DNA of 64,000 nucleotides from Aporrectodea caliginosa (GCA_020284085.1 JACEVL010000992.1:1-64000), one strand, 5' to 3'; shown: positions 34,040-46,023, numbered from the stretch's first letter. Numbers and translations: made by a program. The notes: generated by a model from the letters alone, not told the origin.

Positions 34040-34948
34040 TGTCGACCTGAGGACTCGGTGGTGTGCGCACAACAAATGCATTGTGCACTTCCGATGGTGC
34101 ATGACTGGATGTCTGCCAATCGTCTTAGACTCAACCCGACTAAATCACAGTTTATATGGTTCGGTACAAGACGTTCACGTTGTAGGATTGATGCCTATCA
34201 TGCATCAGCATCCCTTGGTGGACAGACCTGTGATGTGGTGAGGGATCTTGGGGTGCTTCTTGATGGTGGGCTTACGATGGCTGATCATGTGACACATATT
34301 TCAAGAACAAGTTACTACGAGCTCAGACAGATCAGAGTTATACGGAGGACGCTCTCGCCGAACGCCGCGGCTGTACTAATACACTCTTTTGTTCTCACAC
34401 GTCTTGACTACTGTAATGGAGTCCTCCTGGGCCTCCCTGAGTTCCGCATTCGTCAACTTCAGCTCGTTCAGAATGCAGCAGCCAGACTTCTGGCTGACCT
34501 GCCGAAATATTCACACATATCGGCCTACATGCGGGGTGAGCTACACTGGCTTCCAGTTGCTGATCGTGTTAATTTCAAGATCGCTACGCTGGTTTGGAAG
34601 GCTACGACTGGCACTGCTCCGGACTACATTGCTGAACTGTGCCTTCCAGTTGGCACTCAAACTGGTCGGCGGGCTCTCCGGTCGGCCTCGCGAAATGACT
34701 TGATTGTACCTTCGTTTCGAACCACCACACGTGCTCGTCGGGACTTCTCGATTGCGGCGCCACGGATCTGGAATACTCTTCCGCCATCTGTGCGTGCCAC
34801 TAATGCTGCATGTGGTTACATGGTTTTCTCTCGACTCTTAAAGACGCACTTTTTCAGCTGTTTGATGGCCACGTGTTGCGCGCTTCTGTGAGACTCTTAA
34901 GTGGCGCTATATAAATGTCTTGTTACATTACATTACATTACATTACAT
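34040..34948 (+). pseudogene. 5'-truncated L2-like LINE with ACATT tail
   Basis: One long frame, 34058-34891: HDWMSANRLRLNPTKSQFIW (post-YADD block), VVRDLGVLLDGGLTMADHV, SFVLTRLDYCNGVLLGLPEF, QLVQNAAARLLADLPKYSHI and FSIAAPRIWNTLPPSVR. The RT fingers and palm are missing. The 3' tail is GTGGCGCTATATAAATGTCT then (ACATT)n. The open 277-codon frame suggests a recent insertion that was truncated on arrival. Confidence 0.85.
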
Positions 34949-34949
34949 A

Positions 34950-35220
34950 GCAGAGACAGTAGCAGTAGTATAGTAGCAATAGTCGTCCCATTAGAACTAA
35001 TACTAATATTAATTTAAGCTCTTCAATCATTGAATAGCAATTGGCCTTCGTCTTAGAGTCGTATTACACGAACAACATATTGAAGAGTCACGAACCGATT
35101 GCTTGTTAATCCAGACTTCGCAACATATCACACTTAACGGCACCCGCAGTCGTCGTTAAAGCCAGACCGTCAAAGGAAAGAAAATCAGAGAAAGGAATGC
35201 GTTGACACCCTCGCCGGAGC
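34950..35220. other. No gene recognised
   Basis: Unique AT-rich sequence between the LINE tail and an LTR-retroelement fragment. Confidence 0.4.
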
Positions 35221-35224
35221 AACG

Positions 35225-35465
35225 TGGTTTACTACCTAAGACCTGCGAGAAGGATACCACCGGTTCATTGTCCACCTGAAGGATCGACAAAAGACTGCTT
35301 TGATTACACGAAAGGAAATTTCCTATGTCGTTTTCTATCATTTGGACTCTGGACTTGGACTCCCGCCTCATTTGCCTAGAATGATGAATGTGGTGATGGC
35401 CGACATAAACTTTAAAATATGTCTGGTCTACCTCGATGATATAATTGTTTTGTTAGTCGAAAGAT
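35225..35465 (+). pseudogene. LTR-retrotransposon (Ty3/gypsy-like) RT fragment
   Basis: GYHRFIVHLKDRQKTALITR, then MNVVMADINFKICLVYLDDI and IVL. The YLDDII catalytic box preceded by a KTA block is typical of Ty3/gypsy-like RT. Mutated at the usual PFGL position. No LTRs could be assigned. Confidence 0.7.
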
Positions 35466-36004
35466 GGGAACCAGCAATCAAATTACGTCTTAACAGAATT
35501 TCGTGTTGGTTATTATTTTAAGAACAATTTACTGTTTGCCATCCTAGATTGAATTTGCTCAAACAGAGTGTGAGAGCTGGATGAAGAGGAATTATTGAAG
35601 GAAATTCAGGCTACAGTTGAGTGTCATGTTTCAGGCCATGTCGTGCAGGCACAGCGCTTTTCAGATGTGGCATGCTGCGTGAACTGGTGTCTAACCTAAA
35701 CCAACACGAAATTCAGTTAAGAGATGCGGGGTTATCGATCAACAGAAGAAGCGAACACTCGGATGTTGATGAGTTGTTTTAATCGTCACGAGGACATCTT
35801 CCAGCAGCGACACCGACCGACTGAGCTGAGCGAGCTCCCGTACAGTAAAACTCTACACTTAAGTAGCCTTTCGGTCGGCGTGGCTCTGTCTACATATCTG
35901 CACGTGCAGGCTTAACCACAGGCACGATTCCCATACCTGTGCTATGCACGATAGTGCATTCCTGCAACGCCTACGCATAGCACAGGTCCTTGCCTTTTCT
36001 CATT
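35466..36004. other. Decayed sequence, small hairpin
   Basis: Possibly further decay of the LTR element (frame 35724-35915 with no clear motif). An inverted pair ACCTGTGCTATGC / GCATAGCACAGGT lies at 35935-35987. Confidence 0.4.
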
Positions 36005-36390
36005 ACTCTCTGGCTCTATCTGTCTGACTGTTCGTGTCTGTCTGTCTGACAATTTGTCTGACCGTCTCCCTCTCGCTCTGTATCTCTGTCTGTCCTTCTC
36101 TCTGCCTCTGTCTGTGTCTGCATGTCAATGTGTCTGTCTGGCTGTCTCTGTCTGCATACTAAGTTGTCGGTCTGGCTGTCTCTGTCTGTCTGTATACTAA
36201 GTTGTCGGTTTGGCTGTCTCTGTCTGTCTTCCATCTATTCCTCTCCCAAATTCCTGTGTGTGAATCATACACCCCCTACATATGTATGAATGTATATACA
36301 CTATGTATGCATGTATGTATCTATGTATGCATGTATGTTTGCATGAATGCATGCATGTATGTGTGCATGTATGTATGTTGTCGTATGTCG
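36005..36390. repeat. (GTCT)n and (ATGT)n microsatellites
   Basis: Imperfect (GTCT)n at 36005-36230 and (ATGT)n at 36280-36385. Frames over them are artefacts. Confidence 0.9.
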
Positions 36391-39241
36391 CCTCTTGATG
36401 TACATGTAAGTGGAATATTTATGTAATGCCGATAAATTGCATCATCATCATTATCATCATATAGAATATAATTATCATCATTATTATTAATTAAACGAGT
36501 CATCCTAGGGGAGAAGATAGATACAGATAAGAGATAACTAAATTACATGCCTTTATATTCAAGACTATAGCAAGAAGGGAGTAAGACAGCATTTCATTGG
36601 TTCATGGGATAAGTAGCATATAAGGGAAAAGAAGAATTCATTGGCAGACACGCATTGAGGGTAGGATATGTAGAAATAAGCTCCGCCTTCAGTCTTAGCA
36701 ATCCCTGGTATTTAGAGGATAGGTGATGGACAATGTCCAGGATCGATACTCATATATGATACAGTGACGAGGGAAGAGAGACGCAGGGAGAGACGGAGGG
36801 AAGGAACCGGAGAAGGAAGATGAACGTGGTAGTCAGAAACATCATAAGATTAGATCCATCTACTTTCGAGTCCGCGTTAAGATCACCAGTATTCCGAATC
36901 CTCAACTTGAATATACATCTCATGCTGGTTGGAAGGAATTGGTCGGTAACTATATAAATTACTACTTATTCTTGGTCTATTTAGAATATACAAACTTGTT
37001 GGGTATTCAATAATAATCATCAATTATGAAACTCTTGTTACTTGAGTATTTAGGTAGCTCAAATCCTCATGTAGCTAGTTCCCTACAATAGAATCAATAT
37101 CAGACTAAAAGCGTGTAGTGAAATAAGCGTCACTACATTTATACAAACATGTAGACAGAGACTATGGTTAAGGTCAGCAATGTTCTGCTTGACTAGTTGA
37201 TAAGAAGGTGTGTTTTGACGGATGACTTTTTTAAGAGACATCTGGTGTTCAACTGTTCATGTTCCGTACCTCGAATGTTGAGACAGAGGAACGAGTCAGT
37301 TAGTTAAGAGAGCTTGACGGGAAAGGTCTTGGGCTGACGAGGTCTTTGTTTAGTTAAGACCGTCAAGTCTTGAGCTGTATCTACTGTTACAGTTAAGGCA
37401 GCTTAAACCGCACAAGTTTTCTATATTTTGTCGTTGTCTTGAAGTTGATGCTGAACGAGGAGCTGCAATGGTTTCGCTGGTTTCCTGTATCGTTTCAACG
37501 TTTAGCGGTTTTCACATGGAATTCGATTGTATATTTTTCTGTTGTTGTAAATAAAGCGATAGTTTATCATACCCGTAGACTTATATCTAGTTAGCTAAGA
37601 ACTAGAGGGGGCTGTAACAATGCATATAAATCTGTAATGGGAGTGCATATAATGCGTCATTAATGTGTTAGTGAAAAGATATTGGTTGAACAAGTCCCCA
37701 GCATTTAGCCGTGCATATATAATTTTTATTCATATAATAATATATAATTAGGCCTAACTGGGCGTACGGATGTTGTATGAGTCGAACGTGTGGCGCGCGG
37801 AAGAAGTTGCTGATGTGACTGATTTGAAATTTGTAGTTTAGAGTTGATTTATCCTGAGTTTTTAGTTGATGTGCGTACGTTGTTTTCTTGTGTCATTAAT
37901 TGAAATAAGAGATAATGAAAAGTTATCGGACTATGTTAATGGGAATTGACAGCCACTCACTACCATTATAGTTAAGGTACCTTTAAATAGAGATAGTAAG
38001 ATAACATCTAAGTAGATCAACAGAGAGAAGGGAAGTGACAGTATCCTTTGAAGAATAGAGTAGGCCCTACAATTGGTTTTCTTGGTCTGATCTGGTTACT
38101 CTAGAAAGAGGTTTTGATATCTAATATACCTTTCGGATCTCAAACTGTTGGGAAAATATTAAATTAATAGTGATGTTTTAAGTTTAGATAAAAGTTCGGC
38201 CGTTGATTGAGTTCGACAAGGACCGATCGTTACGGATTGTTTTATCAACGCAGAGAATTTCGTCCATCAAGTGATTTTTTCTATCGTTGAGCGGGGACGC
38301 CAACTTAAATTCCAATTTGAACGAAAATAAAAAAAACTAGTCGAGCTATTCGAAGTTTGGGGCTTTGAACAGAACTTCTCATTCGACGGCTGACTCGGAT
38401 TATAAAAAATTGTGGCCGGACTGCCATTCAAATTTTCTGGAGACCTGCCGCGATAACAAGAGTACAGCTTCTGTAAATGCGAGACGAAGTCCGTCGTTTT
38501 CCCTGTTTAAAATTTAATCGTAACGCCTGACGCTCAGATATATTGTTCGGTTGCGGTGGAATAAATTGTTAATTGAAACTCTATAAACTGCTATTTTTTT
38601 TATTGAAGTAGGACTTGTTTTGATGTTTTGATAAGATATAGCTTTAATTTCTTTTGCCCTCACTGATACGATGGAGTGTCAGAAACTATAGAGCACCAAA
38701 AACGAAATGAAGTGTCACAAAATTGAGCTCCAGAATAGGATGGAATTACGTCATGTCAAACTAATAGTACGTCCAGGTAGGCTAGAAACTTTGCAGTCGA
38801 ACCTGTTATAACGCTTTAACCGGGAAGGAAACCCAAGTGAGAGTTTGTCGGGGTCACGAACTCTTATCTCCCGAAGGGACTATTGAAGAAGCTTCAGAAC
38901 TAGTAGGAGATGAAGATAGAGGTTCAGGAAGATGAAACGCTGTTGTGCGGCCGCCAACGAATCTATGCCGGCTTAGTGAGCACGTTATTTCCTGTTCGAA
39001 ACCGTCGACAAACTTCGACCAACTTGGAGGTCCTCGTACAGAATCAGAGAGAGAGGACGACCTGATATTTATTCAGTGAATCCTCGCGAAAGTTTATGTA
39101 TTCGAAGAAAACCATTTCCGAACAGCGTAAAATAGTAGCTGGGACCTGATGTACAACCTCAAAGGGTAAAGGGTTCGAATCCGGTACCAGAGGAAAATTG
39201 AGGAGCTTCCTCTTCCATGGCCGCACAGCAGCACGGTGAGT
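36391..39241. other. Long stretch without recognised features
   Basis: About 2.8 kb within the channel intron. No coding blocks, tRNA-like boxes or TIR pairs were seen. The AATAAA-type motif at 37550 and TGTAACA near 37613 hint at LTR-like borders but no direct-repeat pair supports that. A GGTTCGAATCC box near 39173 is isolated. Confidence 0.4.
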
Positions 39242-39359
39242 CCCTAAACCAGCGATTTTCAAACGGTGGTACGCGTACCGCTAGTAGTACGCCAGGTGTC
39301 GCTAAGTGGTACGCAAAACAATTTTTAAAAGACTCTCAATGAGTTTAGGTATTGTAATG

Positions 39360-39500
39360 TAATTGAACGTTTTTATATAGTGCCCCTTCAGATATCTATT
39401 CAGAGGCGCTCTCTGCGCTGGGTCTAGGAGAATTCCCCTGGATTTCTCCCCTCGGGCTTTTCAATAGGATAACACTCCCCGGTGGATATCCCCCAACAAC
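39360..39500 (-). mobile_element. SINE-like module, inverted partner of 40170
   Basis: On the minus strand: CCTATTGAAAAGCCCGAGGG, AGAGCGCCTCTGAATAG, then ACTATATAAAAACGTTCAAT and ATTACATT. The first part is inverted relative to 40195-40240. Inserted inside the hAT element. Confidence 0.6.
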
Positions 39501-39509
39501 AGATTTATA

Positions 39510-39722
39510 AAGCTTCTATGTTAACATAGCAACAGATTGGGTAAACAACCAAGCTTCAAATGCTTTGAGTCTTAATTAATTACTGATTAGTCACTTTGAT
39601 GATTCAAATTAAGGTTTAATAAAGTTTAGATATTTAATCAATCAACAACATCTATGTTAATATAGCAACAGATTGGGTTAACAACCAAGCTTCAAATGCT
39701 TTGAGTCTTAATTAATTAACAA
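39510..39722. repeat. Direct repeat of ~75 bp
   Basis: TCTATGTTAACATAGCAACA at 39516 is repeated as TCTATGTTAATATAGCAACA at 39651, each followed by GATTGGG, ACAACCAAGCTTCAAATGC and AGTCTTAATTAATT. Confidence 0.85.
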
Positions 39723-39753
39723 CGTCAACTTGAACCAGCTCTTTGGCGGACAT

Positions 39754-39879
39754 ATGCCACAACAACCAAAGAAAAAGTACAAAGATTCTTCAGCAAGAAT
39801 CGCAAATATCGTTGCAGACTTCCATAACCGTGAAATCAAAGACTACTTGAAAGCAATTGCTTTTAACATTAGTTTGTGA
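39754..39879 (+). CDS. Small ORF of 41 residues inside the hAT element
   Basis: MPQQPKKKYKDSSARIANIV then ADFHNREIKDYLKAIAFNIS and L, stop TGA. The frame stays open upstream (NNVNLNQLFGGH). It is on the strand opposite to the transposase. It is basic with a helical second half; no family recognised. It may be a captured exon rather than a gene. Confidence 0.3.
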   Translation: MPQQPKKKYKDSSARIANIVADFHNREIKDYLKAIAFNISL

Positions 39880-39931
39880 ACACTGTGTGTAGCTAATAAA
39901 GCGAGCTTAAACTTAGAACTAAAAACTTTGC

Positions 39932-40171
39932 TATAAACACAAGTAGTAATTTTCTGTTATTTTGTTTTACCTTATATCAATTAACTTCGTTTTTCATATA
40001 AAATTGCTTTTAATAAACACAAGTAGTAATTTTCTGTTATTTTGTTTTATCTTATATCAATTAAATTCGTTTTTCATATAAAATTGCTTTTAATAAACAC
40101 AAGTAGTAATTTTTTGTTATTTTGTTTTATCTTATATCAATTAAATTCGTTTTTCATATAAAATTGCTGTT
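39932..40171. repeat. 80-bp tandem repeat, 3 units
   Basis: Three units of AATAAACACAAGTAGTAATT then TTCTGTTATTTTGTTTTATC and onward, about 95 percent alike. Lies downstream of the transposase gene. Confidence 0.95.
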
Positions 40172-40412
40172 CATAGGGGGGAAATATCTGGGGTTTTATC
40201 CTATTGAAACGCCCGGGGGAAAAATCCAGGGGAAATGGCGGGAGGAATTGTCTGAGGAGAATTGTCCAGGGGAAATTGTCCGGATACCCTCTGCGCTAGC
40301 CTATGTGATGTTAAATGTCATTACGAACGAACAGGGCCTATTTTAAAGAATTTTTCACCAAGCACGTCCCCCCCCTAAGAAAAAATTGTGAAATTGCAAA
40401 TGCCTGTTTATT

Positions 40413-40566
40413 AATAACTAAATGCTTTAGCACATCTATCACACTTGTAAGGTCTTTCTCCAGTATGAGTTTGATTATGCGTTTCTAGCTTATATTAATA
40501 AGTAAATGGTTTAGCACATCTATCACACTTGTAAGGTCTCTCTCCAGTATGAGTTAGATTATGAAA
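40413..40566 (-). pseudogene. C2H2 zinc-finger fragment (two fingers)
   Basis: Minus strand reads HNLTHTGERPYKCDRCAKPF and, about 80 nt later, HNQTHTGERPYKCDRCAKAF, each followed by TY or SY and stop codons. TGERPYKC is the classic linker of Kruppel-type zinc fingers. The two 80-nt units are nearly identical. Probably a host zinc-finger fragment captured by the hAT element; it sits just downstream of the transposase on the same strand. Confidence 0.8.
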
Positions 40567-40846
40567 ATTTTCAAATTAGCTGAAAACTTGAAATGAGTCA
40601 AACGACATGATAATTTGATATTGAATTTGATAACATTCCAATTTTTGCATGAACCAAATAGTTTCTTATACAATTCTAACACTGTCATTATAATTATTAG
40701 TTACGAAATGGACGACACATGTCTTAACAGTATCATTGATCATGGGTCAAATCTTCAAGACAAAGGCAAAGTTTATAGCTAAGCTAACAGACTAACAGTT
40801 ACTGGCGCCGTCTTGCGGCTGGTCAGTTTGAGTCGCAGTCAGATAA

Positions 40847-43782
40847 TTAAAACACGTCCTTGAACCATTCCTGGGATTTGGCCTTCACAGTTGGTCGCGA
40901 ACGTCGGTTACAAGCTTGTAACCATGCTCGCAGTGCTGGGCGTACATCAAATTTTGATGTAACCGGCATATTCATTCGGACATGTAAATGTGCATCAACT
41001 GTCTCTGCATTGAGGCTGCTTCTATCATCATCCTTCATGAGATTGTATGCACTAACAAGTCTCTCCACGTCACATGAATGAGGCTTTGCTGCGAGTAGTC
41101 TGGCGACAGCTACAGAAACAGAACGCCAGTCTGCATTAGTCAGACTGATCTTAAGGAAATCCTGCAATGTGCTTGTGTTGGACATCTGCGCTTTCTTTGC
41201 AGCGTTCACCAGCTCTCCGTAGCTACTGTAGAAGTCACGCTTCGCAAAGTCTGATGCGAGGCCAGTGTACACCCGTTCAATGTCTTCATCAGATGCATTG
41301 CCGTTCAGAAGCATTGGTGGAGAAAGCGCCTGAAACTCCAGTGCATAGCGAAGATCACTGGCACCTTTGTCAGTTCCGAGTCGACTGGTCAGAAAGTTGC
41401 ACAGCGAACAAATAATCTCAGTCTTGATGGCATACACATCGCGACCGCAACTGCTAACGAGAGAGTGCTCTCTCTTACAGTGCCTTAATTGGACGACTGT
41501 GAGCTTAACAGTGTCGTAACTCTTGATAACTTCATCGGCTTGTTCCTCATTCCCTGTAATTGTTACTTTCTCCTCATATCCACCTGGGTGCGGACGCTGT
41601 AATAATTTCCTTAGGTCCTCCACACATTTATCACGATCACTTTCGACGTCAAACAGAGTCACTTGGTTGCCCTGCAACTTCTTCTGAAATCTAGAGTAGA
41701 TGTACAGCGCGTCACACAAGATCGCTGCAATGTGAACAGTGTCAGCATTAATCCACTTCTTCAGCATGCCATATTCTTCAGCGTCTTTCAGGGAGAAAGT
41801 CTGCAGATGTCGCATCATCGGTCTGTAGTTGTCCAGAATGGATGACAGAAGACTGTTAGAATATTGTGTGAATCTTATGTCGATTACTGATGGATACTGT
41901 CTGACTGTGACGCCAAGTTCTTCCGCATGCTTCTTGAATTCCTTTGTTCTACATGCTGAACTGTTATAGAAACGCGTAACTGCTTTACAGTCATCTATAA
42001 CACGCCGTGCTTCAGGAACACCTGTAGTCATGTCTTTGAACACTAACTGAGAACGGTGAACACTGCACCATATTTTGAGGAGAGGGCTAGGGCCCTTACA
42101 TGGACTTGACGTGTCCTTAGTGGTGTTGTCTTTGCGTTCTTGCTCGAGCAGTGTCCATAGCGAATGATGTCTTCCAGTATTTTCTGACGCGCCGTCTGTG
42201 ACAATAGAGGTTGTTTGCTTAAATATCTCTGGCCATGTTGCTCCACACTTTGCAGACGCCTTCCTGAGTGCCTCCAATAACCCCTCGCTACCTCGCTTCT
42301 CGCTTTCAGCCAAGCCCATGTACCAAGTCTCCATGTCTCCAACCGCCGTTACAACCTGCGCCATAACATGCTTGTTGTCTATTCGCTGCTTGTCAACAGC
42401 ACCATCAACTCTGAGAGAAAGCGCAAGGATATCTTTAAATCGGAGTGCAAATGCCTTACGGTCCGTTTCTGCGATTGTCAGTAGCATGTCGCGATGGCTT
42501 GCAGGAGTGACATACTGTAGATCTGTGTCAGTAGGAGAAAACGGAATTTCAGGGTTGTTCAAGTCTAATCTTTCAGCCATCAATGACGCCACGTATCTAG
42601 CTGGAAATGACCACGCAGATAGTGTCCCGCGTTTGGCATCCATGTATACCTTAATCATGATTCTTGCTATCTTTTGTTCCAATGCAGTGTTAGCAAATCG
42701 CAGTTGTTTCTCCAACACAGTTTCTCCCTCATGTATCCGACCCTCGGCAAGAGCCTTCTGTTGTCGACTACGTGTCAAACAAGCATTGTGTACTGTCGAT
42801 CCACAGTGTTCATCATACATCTGCTGCCTGAACACTGCACCATTTGCAGTGCATATGGCTGGGATCCTTTGACAGTGGATCTTCACCAGATCAGGATGTG
42901 CACAACAGATTTTGCAATGCACAATCCTCCTTCTACCAGACCCACCACGAGCTTCACTTCTGTACTCTGCCCAATGCTCAGCCTCAACCTTCTGTTTGCG
43001 TCCTGACTGATTTTTGCTTGACTGTACAACCCCTTGAAATTCAATTGCCTCGTGAACCTTTTCCTCAAACTCATCGACTTTCACATCCACCGGTTTACTT
43101 CCAGCTGGAGATAGCGAAGCTGTCACACTTATGGTTGACGCTGAACATGTTAACTGTGCGGATGTGCTTGACTGCTCTTCGGTTGTGGTACTATTACTAG
43201 CTGCAGTACTTGTTGAAATTGAATGACCAGTGCCACATTCGTCATCAGAAATGTTTGTGTCTGATTCCGCTGTGTGTTGACTATTCTGTTTTTCAATACT
43301 TACATAGTGATTTGTGCCAACCAACCCCAGATATATAGCGTAAGACTCAGTCTCACATGACGATGCTTGAGATGAGGTAGGTAATGTTGCCATATCAATA
43401 CGCTGTTCCCCCTCCACAGTTAAAATGATGATAGGTCGTCGATACAGATTGACTGCTACAGAAAGAATTACACCATCACCCCATGTGCCACATTTCTTCA
43501 TGTTGTCGATATATACTTGCAATTCCTGCTCTGTCATAGCTCCACTGTCCAAGATCATCTGCGACTGTGAGTGCGACTGCAGACATTCAACCAGTTCCAT
43601 GCGTACATCATGAGCAGTTGTCGCTGTCGCTGAGCTTCCGCGTCCAAGCTGAGTCAACTGTCTGGCGAGTGAACTAAATAAACAGTTTCCATCTGCAGCC
43701 ACATTGACAACCATCATATTCCTCTGTGCAGCTAATGATTTCAACTTATCCATTTCCGTCAACTGTCTCGGCTCAAACGAAT
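40847..43782 (-). CDS. OTU-hAT transposase, exon 2
   Basis: Main exon; acceptor GCAATTTCAG, phase 1, stop TAA at 40847-40849. With exon 1 it gives 1006 residues. Residues about 52-192: OTU cysteine-protease domain, with ADGNCLF (Cys62), a WGD motif and TNHYVSI (His187), so the catalytic Cys and His are present. 195-257: Ser/Thr-rich linker. 318-363: BED-like zinc finger (C..C ... H ... H..C). About 480-610: hAT RNase-H-like fold, LRVDGAVDK (Asp488), SIVTDGASENTG (Asp558), CSVH (Cys601/His604). 912-1006: dimerisation region with KPHSCDVERLVS. No frameshift or stop. A plus-strand TTTATT at 40407-40412 could be its polyadenylation signal. The OTU fusion is unusual for hAT; its role (removing ubiquitin from transposase or host factors) is inference. 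Confidence 0.9.
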
Positions 43783-44172
43783 CTGAAATTGCAAAGTACA
43801 CAAGTATGCCAAAGAATGTTAGATGGTCGAAAAAATGACACCCACTTTAAAGAACTTGCTTATGCTATAACTCTTACTAAACTACTATTATTGTAGGCTA
43901 TATATCAGATGCTAGTAGCTTATATCTATTCATAATTACATATCTTCAATGATGACACAGAGTCACGGAAGTCCTGAGGGAGACTGAGGGAGACCTTTAC
44001 CTTTAATATAATACTATATGACAATAATGATATAGACTGTTTGACAGGTCACTTGGTACAGTTCATCATTTACTTAGCTACATTTATCAATGTAATCGTT
44101 TCTTAATTTTTAAGTTAACATACTGCAACAATTTATAATTTTACAGCTGTGTTGAGGACCAAAGCAACTAAC

Positions 44173-44257
44173 CTGCGTGCGCGTTCCTCTTCGTCATTCG
44201 TTTAAACATGGCCTGTATGTCGTTTCCAGGTGACGACGCAACCCGTTTTTTACTCAT
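44173..44257 (-). CDS. OTU-hAT transposase, exon 1
   Basis: 85 nt from ATG at 44257 to donor G|GTTAGT at 44172. Peptide MSKKRVASSPGNDIQAMFKR then MTKRNAHA. The last G joins AT of exon 2 to give Asp, continuing DSFEPRQLTEMDKL. A basic N-terminus with a DIQAMF motif resembles the short DIxxFF-type heads of animal hAT and zinc-finger transposases. Without splicing, the exon-2 frame could start at its own MYFAIS Met (43801). The spliced form is preferred because both splice sites are strong and the phases fit. Confidence 0.75.
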
Positions 44258-45375
44258 CGTGAAATTCGCAAATGAATGAACTAAAACAACTGAACTGACC
44301 GAAAGGCCTAATAGTCCTAATATCGTAATAATAAATGTCAATAAACAATTATGAATTATAACGAAAACTCAACTGTAGCCTAAATATTATTTTTACATCA
44401 GTCACAAAATTGCGCGTCCCGTTCTCTCGGTGCTGTTTGTAAACAAGTTTAACGCGCTGCATGACGTCATGAGCCCAAATAGATGTATGGAACGCCGTTC
44501 GAACTTTCCTAAAAAAATAAAATATATTGGCGGTGTTTTTTAAAACAACTTTAAACAAGTTCAGTAAGTGCCGTGCCAGGCGTGCCTGAGCGATCAAGCA
44601 CGGACCGTCAATTCCTCAGGCACGTTTTTGTAATCTCAAAGCACGGACGTGCCTGTCGGCACGTTAAAATAGGCCCTGCGAACGAATATATTACATCAGT
44701 TAGCAAAACTATGCACAGTAAGCTGAAAAGAGTTACCAGTGGCGGGCCCATGCACATATATGGAACCAACCAACTGATTCCCGTCGACAGATGAAGATGG
44801 CATGGATTTTCAGAGTTCCTGGGCCAAATTGCGTCGATAGAGTAGAGCGGTGACAGGTGACAGCGTCCGCAACACACAATGACGCTAAGGACGAGCAGTC
44901 ATTCACTGCCAGCCGTTGAGACACAGGGAGTACGCCGATAAAGCATTCGTCGCGTGTCGGTCGGTAGATTAAAGGGCCACCGGTGACTAACTTTCGAGAT
45001 CATTCGTCGGTCGCCCTCCGCCGAGACGAAAACACACGATTTGCGAAGAAACTGCCATTTAAACGTATAAAACCTTGGCAAACTGATGAATAACTCCGGA
45101 ACACAAACCTAGCATCAGAAAACTCCAAGACGTTCAAAGTTACTTGGCAAATTCTGCATTTAGATCCGTCGAAATGACGCAACGGAGGATACGTCGACCG
45201 CCTTGGCCGATGACAAGCGCAGTATAATATGCCCATCATTCTTTGATTAGCTACACTAAGCACACCATGCGCTTCTTTTTCTTTAAAATTTATGTGTTAT
45301 TTGCTGGTGTACGCCAACATTCGATTTTTATCTGTGGTACAATGAAAATAAAGTTTGAAAACCACAGCCCTAAAC

Positions 45376-46023
45376 GTTGTCGACGCCATAACCGACACCA
45401 GAAGCGGAGAGATGTCTGTAATAGCATGTAGGTATGTCGACACTTACTGCAGGGCCTTTTGAGTACATCGCAAAAGCACTACCTATGCAAACCTAGTGAT
45501 GTTTAAGTCACGAGAACAGTGTTTAGACAACCAGAAGAGTCACAATTGGCAGACAAGCACGCAGAACCCAACCGACTAATTTCCATCCAGGGATGAACAT
45601 TGATACGATGTTCTTTATGCATATAGACCACTTAGCGAAGAAGATAAAGAAGATGAACGACACCAGTTGAAGAGGCAAGCAGCACACAAATACCACCACC
45701 AAGCAATCCCTCATAGACCATGTAGGTCGCTGCTCAGGGCATCCCTCTGTCACCTGTCCATGGCGGACGACATTCCTCGCAACCAGCAATTTTTCATCGA
45801 ACACAGGTCCACGGACTTTCTTGACCTTTCCTTGAGTGGGCGAGCTACGTTTACGCTCAAGACTTCATCACATTAACGTCACATTAGAAATCCGAATGAA
45901 CAAACATTGTCCTCCAACTTCGTATTAAATCGGAATTGAGGAATGTGCGACCATCTTGGCCTCAGCACTTGCGTAGACTCGCGTCGAGTTTCTGTCTTAT
46001 AATTTTTAGATCAGCTAATTACT
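45376..46023. other. No gene recognised
   Basis: Intronic unique sequence between the OTU-hAT element and a Mutator-like MITE. Confidence 0.4.

Larger units (their letters stand above)
39250..45367 (-). mobile_element. hAT transposon with intact OTU-transposase gene, 6.1 kb
   Basis: Exact 8-bp duplications CCCTAAAC at 39242-39249 and 45368-45375. Left end CAGCGATTTTCAAACGGTGG, right end (inverted) CTGTGGTTTTCAAACTTTAT: short imperfect hAT-type terminal repeats. Subterminal GGTACGC/GTACGCC motifs recur at both ends. The minus strand carries a two-exon transposase gene (44257-44173 and 43782-40847). The 1.5 kb behind the gene holds three 80-bp tandem units, an inverted SINE-like module and a zinc-finger fragment. 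It sits in an intron of the channel gene in the same orientation. Confidence 0.9.

Noticed and set aside
36016..36426. Gln/Asp-rich and Tyr/Met/Cys-rich frames
   Set aside because: (GTCT)n and (ATGT)n microsatellites.
36900..38600. Solo LTR or LTR pair
   Set aside because: TGTAACA and AATAAA-like motifs were noticed, but no direct-repeat pair, target duplication or primer-binding site could be matched by eye.
39173..39183. B box GGTTCGAATCC as part of a SINE
   Set aside because: No A box at proper distance and no SINE core or tail follows.
39932..40171. CRISPR-like array
   Set aside because: 80-bp units are contiguous with no spacers, and the genome is animal.
42043..43200. Plus-strand frames of 100-224 codons within the hAT gene
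   Set aside because: Antisense shadows of the transposase exon.
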